Assembly (NCBI GenBank): GCA_027257055.1
Contig: JAPVLO010000003.1
Coordinates: forward strand, 10,419,501-10,483,500
Length of the DNA stretch: 64,000 nt
Source of the DNA: Cephalopachus bancanus
Lineage: Eukaryota > Chordata > Mammalia > Primates > Tarsiidae
Reading direction: 5' to 3'
The number at the start of each line of letters is the position of its first letter. The stretch's first letter is position 1. Position numbers and translations under genes: made by a program. Positions 56,060 to 64,000 of this stretch are shown piece after piece. The notes beneath the pieces were generated by a model, which was given only the letters and a program-made list of their open reading frames with translations, made no database searches and had not been told where the DNA came from.

Positions 56060-56745
56060 AAAATTAGAAGTAATAATAATCACCATTAATTAAACAACTT
56101 CTCTGTGTCATACATACAGCTAAAATCTCATTTGATCTCTACAAAATCCTACAAATGGTTGTATTATATTATTTTAGGGAATACAAGTCTCAGTCAGTTT
56201 AAGTGATTTTTTTTCCAAGATCACTTTGTGTATCAGTCAGCTATCATCATATTATACTGAAGTAACAAACAACCCCAATGTCTCAGTGTCTTGATACAAT
56301 AAGATTTTAATTCTTGCTCATATTATAAGTCTAGTACAGTGCCTAAGGTCTGCTGTGGCTCTGCTCCATGTGTCTTCCTTATTTCAGATCCCAGGCTGAA
56401 AAAGTAGTTCTGGTTTATCATCTCTTGACAGTGAGGAAAGAGTAGTGGCTGACCTCGCAAAGACTCTTAAAGCTCTTCTGGGCTGTGGCATGTGTTACTT
56501 CAATGCACATTCTGTTGACCAAAGCGAGTCATCTGGCCAAGCTTGAAGTCAAGTGGGTAGGAGTGTGTACTTCTCCCACAGTGAGGCACCTCAAGTCTCA
56601 AAGCATGAAAAGGAAAGAATAATTGGGAAGAATAATTAGAAGCATTAGTTAAAATCACCTAGTAAGTAGAAGAGCTGGGATTAACACTGAATTTTTTCCT
56701 AACTCAAATTCCACGTTCTTTCCACCTTACCAAGTGGTCTCCTAT
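56060..56745 (+). mobile_element. MIR SINE interrupted by another old insertion
   Basis: The left part 56060-56238 (tctcatttgatctctacaaa, gggaatacaagtctcagtca, ccaagatcactttgtg) and the right part about 56645-56745 (aaaatcacctagtaagtaga, agagctgggattaacactga, ccttaccaagtgg) form one MIR in order. The intervening 56239-56640 is a distinct old element. Confidence 0.75.
56239..56640. mobile_element. Old interspersed repeat inserted in a MIR (family not named)
   Basis: It opens tatcagtcagctatcatcat, acaaacaaccccaatgtctc and tggctctgctccatgtgtct, then has tctgttgaccaaagcgagtc, atctggccaagcttgaagtc and a GC-rich end. The ordered phrases are familiar from a common mammalian repeat. I cannot decide between a DNA transposon and an LTR-type family. 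Its placement inside a MIR shows it is younger than that MIR. Confidence 0.55.
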
Positions 56746-57775
56746 AGGAACCTCACTGGAGCTTTATTAACTTTGGTGACAGGAGCCCTGAGCAAAACTC
56801 CAAGGCTTTGATTCCTAGAAGTGCAGGAGAAAGAAGAACTAAGGACCCCACCTTGTCACTTAGCAGAACAGGATTGCAAGTGTGTGTCAGTAAAGTCTTG
56901 CTCTGTAGTCTGTCCATGTAATTGGCATGAAAAACCTATTCTCTTTCTGCAGCCCTTATTGCTCCAGTAAATCTCTCACTGTACCTCCCATTACCCCTCA
57001 CTTAAAGCACCGATTATTCCTTTATTAGAGCTCAGCCACAAGTAGGCCATGAATTTTTATGGCTTTTCCAGATCTCATAAGGCAACGGGAAGCATCCATT
57101 TAAACAGAGTCACTAAACTATACCAGAGGTTTACGACCCAATGTAGCATTTTGCTGGTTTAAAAGAAGCCTCACCCACTCACCCCATCTTTGAACATTTA
57201 ATTTCCTTCTTGAAAGAAAGGAAATTTCAAGTCCCACTTTCAACCTCCCTAGTGGTTACCCTGTGGGATGTGGCCAGGTCACATAATTTAAATATCTCAC
57301 CTTTGGAAATCACTTCTACTTAGGAAAAAAAAATTTTTTTCCAGTCTCCTATAGCTCGGTTGAAATGTTTATTCTGTTTAATTTGTGTACACCTTCATGC
57401 AGCAATTTATTCACCAGACATTAATTGCATAACTACTGTATGTCAGACAGTGTGCTGGGCATGACTCTCAACTTCTAATCCTGTCACTGTAGTCTACCCC
57501 TTGATAAGGAGAGAAGGAAAGAGAGAAAAACTGCTTTTTCTAGAGTTACTTCAAAGCAATTTATGGACGCTGTCTTCCTTGACTATACCAATATCTTTCA
57601 CCATGGGGTAGAGTCACCTTGCTTGGACATGCCATAGCTAAAATGTTCTTGTGTTTCATTTGTAGCCTCGATAATATTGCTCCCATCACCCCTACTTCAT
57701 TTCCATCTCCCATTTTTATAATTATGTCTCCTATCTTTCAAAATACAAGCCAATAAAGTCCACAGACATGCCCGT
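56746..57775. other. Mostly unique DNA, with a short old-repeat opening at 57.4 kb
   Basis: The segment 57395-57500 (agcaatttattcaccagaca, taactactgtatgtcagaca, gtgtgctgggcatgactctc) looks like the opening of the old family seen at 27.5 kb. Nothing else is recognised. Confidence 0.45.
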
Positions 57776-57985
57776 TTCCTAAAATTATCTTTAAAAAAAA
57801 TTCCCACATATGCTCTACTCCCTCCCTCTGTCCTTCTAGAAAACTTCTGCCCAATTCTAAAGACTCAGTTCACATCTACATTCCCAAGAAAAGTGCCCTT
57901 AGGTCTCTTGGGGATGAACAAGTCTTTCCACCTTTGGGCTTCCACAGGGACTTGAACTTGGTTTCCTAACTTTTCATCTTCTGTA
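57776..57985 (+). mobile_element. Possible L2 fragment
   Basis: The phrases ctactccctccctctgtcct, taaagactcagttcacatct and ccacctttgggcttccacag fit the L2 3' region loosely. Confidence 0.4.
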
Positions 57986-58044
57986 CAAGTTCAGGGAAGC
58001 ACAGCACCATGACTTATTATACACCTTGATTTTACTATTTGGTT

Positions 58045-58195
58045 AAATCTTTTGTGTCCTTTGTCTCATTGATCCTCCAACACCATCAGACCGGTCAATA
58101 TTATCCCATCTTACAGACAATGATCAGGTTTCCCTAACATTTCAAGATTGTGCCGTTAGTAAGTAGGAAGCCCAGATGGCCACGCTGGGTATCCT
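58045..58195 (+). mobile_element. MIR SINE
   Basis: Sense MIR phrases are tcattgatcctccaacacca, aatattatcccatcttacag, acaatgatcaggtttcccta and agattgtgccgttagtaagt followed by aggaagcccagatggc. Confidence 0.72.
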
Positions 58196-59235
58196 CACCT
58201 CCTCACACTGCTTGCTAGTACACTTCTTTACTATTTGCAAAAGCAGCAGTGTCCTCTGCCATGAAGACAGGAAGCTCTCAGCAGAGGACATGTGATCAGA
58301 AGGACAGCCTAGCCAGCTTGCCTTCAAGGGGCGTTTCCAAGGCAAGAAGAGGTTGTGTTCGAATTATGTTAATAAATTGTAACATTTTTATTCATACATC
58401 ATGTAAGATTCAGAAAACCTGAGCTGACTATATCAAAAACTACAGCATTATTATTATACTTTCCTTTTTTTGCAAGGGAGTCTTGGGGGCTGGTTGGAGA
58501 TCACATGGAAGGGCTTTAGCCTCCCTTTGGTGGGATCTGCCATCAGCCTATGTGCGTAGCCAGGCATAGATTAGAAACTCATTCTAAACCTCATTAGCCT
58601 CCGTAGAAATGCTTTCACCAGGCAGATGCTTAGGGTTCTGGTCTAAGGTTGATTGTAGAAGAGTATAAGATGTGCCCACATGAATATTTCTGCACCTGAG
58701 AAGTAAAATCACTTCTGGCTTTGCCCATTCAGCTGTTCAGTGACCTCCAAATAAAGGCACATATATGACACATTCCTTCTGCAGTTTAGACCTAAGGAAC
58801 AGTTTTCCTAGAAATGTGCTAGTCTTCCTTTCATCTCACCAAGAGTTATAGAATCCAGCAGCTCCCAAGTGTGGAATATCCAGGGAACATAATAAATATA
58901 CTGATTCCTGGATCCCATTCCTAGAAATTCTGATGGAGAATGCTGGAGAGGAAATGAGAACTCTGTTGGTTGCAGACCAGCTTGATATTTGGGCTCTCTG
59001 CGGTGCACTGATTAAGCCACTGTTCATACCTTAATCTGAGGTGTGGTTGTTCCCATGGCTGACAGTGCTAGGCTGAGAAGGCTCCCTCTGGATCTCTGAC
59101 TAGGTGTAGAAGAAGAAACATGCTTCTAAACCTTGGCATCTTTTCTCCTCTGGCTCAAGGGCTCTCAGCCCTGGTGAAAGGCAAGTCTTGGGAATGAAGG
59201 ATCCAGGTCCCCAACCCTCTGCCCTCAGTGTGTGT
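58196..59235. other. Unique sequence, nothing firmly recognised
   Basis: Composition is balanced and repeats are few. No frame has a domain or splice context. Confidence 0.5.
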
Positions 59236-59365
59236 GGCTGGTACTGCTTACATCTGTGTCTGTGGGTATGTAAGAAGTGGACTTGCCCAAGGTTATCATA
59301 AATTAGTGGCAGAGCCTGAATGTGAGTCCAACCCATTTGACTCTTAGACCACCGCTCCCTCTACA
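59236..59365 (+). mobile_element. MIR SINE fragment
   Basis: The text acttgcccaaggttatcata, aattagtggcagagcctgaa, tgtgagtccaacccatttga and ctcttagaccaccgctccct is the 3' part of a sense MIR. Confidence 0.88.
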
Positions 59366-62150
59366 ACATCCATGGCTGCTGTGGGGACTGGAAAGGCTGT
59401 CCCTGCCCCAGCTACTGTAGGAAAGGACACAAAACATGAGATTAGAGTGACGCCTGCATATTAAAATCAGTCCTTTGTCTGTCTTTGAACACTTCCACTG
59501 CTCGTGCTTCCATTATTAGAACAGAACTTCCCAGGAGAGGGACAGGAGGAAAATGAGAAGATTCAAGGAAGCTCTGTATTGGGGACAATTTTTTTTCTCT
59601 TTTTAAATCTAAGGTTAAAATGAATCTGCTTATTTCCTGGGCATCCTTAGTGAACATCAAACACAACTGATTTATGCTACTTGCTCTAACTGACTTTCCA
59701 ATGGGTCCACAAGAGGAAAATAAAATATTAAATAAAATAAAATGTGACAAATGAACTCTTTGAGTGAAGCAAGCCAGATTAGTGAGAGTTGCAGATGCAG
59801 CAGAAGGAGGAAGGGGGTTCTGAGAGCTGGAAGGAGGCCGAGGTGAACATTGTGATGGGTTTTGAGATTTAAAAAAAAATTTAAATTGGAGAGATCTGAC
59901 CATATTATACATAATCTGATGTCTCCATGTATACATTTCATCTTCACTCGCCATTCTTTTGTGGCTTCTCATTTGCTGCAGTCGGAGCAGGGTTCCCTAT
60001 TATGTAAATAAGGGAATGAGACAGATGGTACCACAAAGCAATGAATTCATTTGGGGGGAGGGCTTTAATTATGGATGGGTGGGCCCGGCTGTGTTTTGGG
60101 TTCAGCAAACGTCCCAAACGTTATGGGATTGGCAAAACCCCAGATGCAGTTTTCCAGGCACATTTTAAAATCCTGTCATATTTTCAGGGGAATTGAAGTT
60201 GGGAATTGAACTTGTTCTTTATTAAATTCCTCAAGTTGCTGGCCCTGATTTTTAGTCTTTGAAACTGTGGAGGAATTTGAGCAGTGCTTTAAGGAGTTGA
60301 TCTACGTTTTTTTTATTTTAAGATTAAGGTATCTATCTCATAGGCACTATTCATATCTTGAATAATTTTTTATTGATTATTTTTAAAATGGAGCTCCAGA
60401 TTACTATAAGAGGAACATTAAAATTATTTATAATACCAAAAGATGACTGCTACTAATTTGTTGGTATATTGAACTTTAATATTTTTAGTACATTTTTTAT
60501 ACAATTGAAGTCACACTATGCTTGCAATGTTGCATTTTATTTGGTTGCTTAATACTATATCACAATCATTTCCCTATGTCACTATTTACTCATAATATTT
60601 ATAAACATATAAAAGTTTATTAAATTTATGACTATCTTACTTGAAAAAAATTTTTAAAAATATATGTTAGCGGGCATTTGCTTCACCTAGAGCAGTGTAA
60701 ACTAGAACTTTTTAGATGGTCTGAGTTTTGTTTCTACCCTTGTTCAATAAAATTTGTAGAAACAGATGAATAGAATAATCAGAAATGGCTATGGGGATTT
60801 TAAGGGTACTATTTAAGGTCAGTGTCAATGATAAATTGATTTAAGTCATGTGACAAGTTCACAGTCAAAGGCAGAAACTCAAAGAGAGACCTAAGACAGG
60901 CTGAGCTGAGGACATAGTATACACAAAAGACACAGAACTGTGGATATTAACACAGAAAAAGCAAAATGTAAGTTAGGTGAAAACTTAAGAAAACAGAATA
61001 GACAATTAACTTTTGTGAATTTAGTATCCACGGATTCGATTGTTCACAAGGGATCTTGCAAGGTCAGGAGATGGGTGGTTTGTCATTTTGCTGCAATGGC
61101 ACTTTAAATCATATGAGTTTGTAGGGCTCGCATTTTGACTGAGCTACTAGATTTGAAAATCTAGCCAACCACCCAGCTTTTGTGTTTCAATCAGTTTTGT
61201 GGTTCCACACTTTTTGACGAGAACGTACTAATTCTCAATTCTCATAATGTGATAAATTGTGTTTCTTTGTAAGAACAAAACAAAACAACAACTAGCTAAG
61301 GGAAGAACATCAACTGCAAGAGCTGGTGCTGAAAGGGAATCAAAAATAAGAAGCTTAAGTGATAGTCCCTTGCCAGAAAGCTGAACCCTTGGATTCATTA
61401 AGGAGTGGAATGTCGCACTTGGCAGTACGCTGGTTCTATGACACAAACGAGTCCACCAGATGCTCTCTACAGCATTAAGAAAAAGATATTTGCGATTCCA
61501 CTTCAGGCGGCACTCTACTCTGCAAATACTGCTCATTAAGTAAATTATTAAAGTGCAATTTAAATGTTTCAGTTTTACATTATCTCTTTTTCTGGGAGAA
61601 ATTATATTGGAGTGATATTTGTGAATGTGCTGATTCACTAAGACCTTGGAAGTGTCAAGGCTTCATCTTAACTAAATCGCTTTTAGTGAGAATGTACAGT
61701 GAGTCAATTTCAACACTGACAAATTTTGAGTTCCCTGTAAATTCCACAGAAGTGAGGTAGAATGAGAATAACCTGTAGGGGATAGAGAAATGAATTTACT
61801 ATGCAAAATGTGATTGGTGTGGGCCAGTGATTCACATCTCAGATGGGCAAAGGGAAAGCTGTCTGCATTTGTATGTCAAATATACCTATGACAAATGGGA
61901 TGACAAAAATAAGATCATTTAAAGCCAACCATGTAAATTTACATTGGCCTTGGATTGATGATCCACAAAAATGCTGGACCTAAAAGAAATCATGCTGAAG
62001 TCAGTTTTTAAAAACAATAAAAATGGAAACTATTGCCCACAGAATCAATATATCTAGCCCTGACTGGTCACAGGCAAAATTATGGAAGAGACACTGTTAG
62101 TTTCTCAAGTGTCTCTACTGAGATTAGTCCAATAGAACACGGTTGAAATC
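59366..62150. other. Repeat-poor DNA, possible conserved noncoding parts
   Basis: No Alu, L1, L2 or MIR was recognised over 2.8 kb. The part 59.95-60.2 kb is complex and includes gtaaataa (forkhead-like), tttaattatgg and an imperfect palindrome TCCCAAACGTTATGGGA at 60112-60128. The part 61.3-61.75 kb is also complex, while 60.3-60.66 kb is simple AT-rich DNA. Minus-strand frames of 176 codons (59442-59972) and 136 codons (61228-61638) lack any recognisable domain and are treated as chance. Confidence 0.45.
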
Positions 62151-62164
62151 CTCTGTTTGTTACA

Positions 62165-62245
62165 ACTTATTCTACCTTGTTCACTTCACCTCTCTAAGCC
62201 TCAGTTTTCTTATCTGCAAATTAGGGACACTACAATTGACCTTCC
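62165..62245 (-). mobile_element. MIR SINE fragment, antisense
   Basis: The text ttgttcacttcacctctcta, agcctcagttttcttatctg and caaattagggacac is the antisense MIR core. Confidence 0.82.
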
Positions 62246-62394
62246 AAAATACATAATAAACGAATACTTCACATTTTCTATTCACATACCTCCAATTTCA
62301 AAGAAGGTGTTTATTCTTCTAGAAGGACCAGAGAGTTACCTGCAAAGTGGCCTGAAGCCAGAACTCACTTTTGTTATTTTCTATGAAGCCTAAT

Positions 62395-62800
62395 GTGCTC
62401 ACAAGTCCATGTACTGTCTGGACCCAGCAATCTCTGCAGCCTGGCCCACTACCCTCTCCTTTAACCTGTGAGCTTTCAGCCTCAGTGGCCTTCTTCCTAA
62501 TCCCAGCTGACCTCAAAGTCTTGATTCAAGCTGCTCCATCTATATCCCCCACCACCTCTCTCCAGCTTTTTACCTACTCAACTCCTTATCCTTCTCAGAT
62601 CAGGCTTCACTTGTCTTAATGTTAGACTCTTTAAGTTTTCATTTAGAACTCTTAGCCCAGCTTTAGCAACTAACTCATCTGCCTCCCTCATTGGGTTCTA
62701 AAATTTCTGCGATCAGTGGTTATTTTGGTTTCTGCCCATCATAGGGACACGAACACTTTGTGCAATTCTCAGTAAATATTTGTTGAACAAATAAATGAAG
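62395..62800 (+). mobile_element. L2 LINE 3' region
   Basis: The text ctctgcagcctggcccacta, aacctgtgagctttcagcct, agttttcatttagaactctt, gcctccctcattgggttcta, tctgcccatcatagggacac and agtaaatatttgttgaacaa follows L2 3' order and ends with the typical ttgttgaa terminus near 62790. Confidence 0.72.
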
Positions 62801-63715
62801 CTTAAAAATTTATGCTAATTTTTTATTCTCTTCCATAATACACCTCTTTCTATAATTGTTTGAAATAAAACACACCGCCCAAAATAATCATCAAGTCAAG
62901 TGGTTCCTCCAGGAAGTTGTGTCATCATGCTTAGTCTTCCTTACAGTGATTCCCTGCTGCAGGCACTAGAGTGTATGTCTTTCCTTCCCCTAATCTGAGA
63001 ACAGGGGAAAGGCACTGAAATGATGATGCTAAAGTTATCGTTTTATTCTTTTGTTTTCCTCTCCTCTAGAATCTGGTAGTTACTAGCAACTATATAGAAG
63101 GGTTTTATAAGAGTTTTCTTGTAAAACCCTGGAGAAACTACTATTATGTTTAAATAACAGGTCTTCTTGAATCTGTTTCAGAAAGAGTCTAGGTCCTCAG
63201 AGTAGATTCGCTTCAACAATAGGAACACAAGGATGGTTCTGATTGAAAGAAAGTTCTTCAGGTAGAGCTGACACACTGGCCACTTTCTCTTAGATTACAA
63301 CTTCATAACTTATGGTTTGAATGGCATAGGGTCATTGGGTAACTGTTGTAAAGGAATGAAGTCAATTGAATTATGACTTTTCATCTCTGTGTATAAAATA
63401 AGAAAACCAAATCCCAGGAAAATTATGCAGATAATTTTTCCAAGGTGAATCTTCTTGTTCCATTTTGTGCCCTCCATTTGTCCTAGAAAGAAATAGGAAA
63501 TATTTCCACTTTAGTGGAAGACAATCTTTGCCTCCCACCAAATGTCTTAAGATAAAGAATTTTCAACAAAAGATGAGGCCTCAGATGGAAGGTGAACAAA
63601 ATGATAAACAAATGTCCACTGATGCTCTTCTACCTTTCAAATGACTTTCCAAACCCATTTTATGAGAGCCATTCCTTCAGGAATAAGGCTTTTCAAGACA
63701 TTAAAATACACATGT
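62801..63715. other. Unique sequence, nothing firmly recognised
   Basis: Mixed composition. No repeat family or coding signature recognised. Confidence 0.5.
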
Positions 63716-63870
63716 GTTGTTACAGGAGATACTGTAGCTTAAGCATTGTGAGCGTGGTCTCTGAATCAGACTGCCTGATCTCATGTACTAGCTGGTATTA
63801 CTTAGCTTTCTGATGTCCCATTTTATCATCTGTAAAGTGGAATTATAGTAGGACCTATCTTATAGGCTGC
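63716..63870 (-). mobile_element. MIR SINE, antisense
   Basis: The text gtggtctctgaatcagactg, cctgatctcatgtactagct, acttagctttctgatgtccc and attttatcatctgtaaagtg is antisense MIR in order. Confidence 0.88.
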
Positions 63871-64000
63871 ATAAAATGACAGATTTGGACTAAACCATGG
63901 TGTTCTGCCAGGACACCTTGTTTCCTAAAGAGTCTTCAAAAGTAATAACAGAGGCAAACTTGGGATTCAAGCCCAGATCTGACCATGGTAAAATAAATAA

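Noticed and set aside
61228..61638. 136-codon minus-strand open frame
   Set aside because: No recognisable domain or codon bias. The DNA may be conserved noncoding sequence but gives no sign of translation.
1..64000. A previously undescribed protein-coding or defence-type system
   Set aside because: I looked on both strands for domain-bearing frames outside repeats and found none. All recognisable protein motifs belong to L1 ORF1/ORF2 or mariner transposase.

Overview
The window is mammalian, and almost certainly primate, nuclear DNA. It is AT-rich, CpG-poor and crowded with interspersed repeats. I find no intact protein-coding gene, no spliced exon that I can defend, and no rRNA, tRNA or CRISPR array. 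Seven dimeric 7SL-derived Alu SINEs share one unusual consensus, and an eighth, older Alu fragment is also present. The dimeric Alus point to a primate. They do not fit the Alu types I know from apes, monkeys, lemurs or galagos. A tarsier-like lineage is my best inference, but the sequence does not prove it.

Layout. From 1 to about 19.5 kb lies a nested LINE graveyard. An ancient antisense LINE-1/HAL1 tract has been broken by two Alus, a short sense L1 3' end (128-461), an antisense 3' fragment (about 2.7 kb), a 3.9-kb internally deleted antisense L1 (3.0-6.95 kb) and a nearly full-length antisense L1 (9.8-17.6 kb). The last of these carries two more L1 3' ends inside its own ORF2 and a third Alu just beyond its 5' end. 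From 19.5 to 32 kb the landscape is mixed: MIRs, an Alu, an L1 with twin-priming inversion (21.5-23.3 kb), L2, an Alu inside an older repeat, an old L1-like tract, and a decayed mariner transposase copy (30.6-31.7 kb). At 32.5 kb there is a perfect inverted repeat with 22-bp arms. The 34-38.8 kb stretch holds an LTR-like repeat split by an Alu, an old L1 RT fragment, MIRs and an old MIR/L2-era repeat. From 38.8 to 45 kb there is a repeat-poor island with candidate conserved regulatory DNA near 40.1-40.5 kb. From 45 to 64 kb come L1M 3' ends, a primate-era L1 3' half (48-49.6 kb), L2 copies, a cluster of antisense MIRs, an Alu with a clean target-site duplication, and a second repeat-poor region (59-62 kb).

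Nothing here acts as a pathway. The biology is retrotransposition: L1 endonuclease and reverse transcriptase made the L1 copies and mobilised the Alus, and target-site duplications are readable around nearly every Alu. The most distinctive signal is the shared Alu consensus. Its left arm has a perfect B-box consensus embedded in a tRNA T-arm-like hairpin, and its right arm has a second self-complementary segment. The repeat-poor islands would be compatible with an intergenic or intronic regulatory landscape. Repeat family names are from memory of the families, without a database search.
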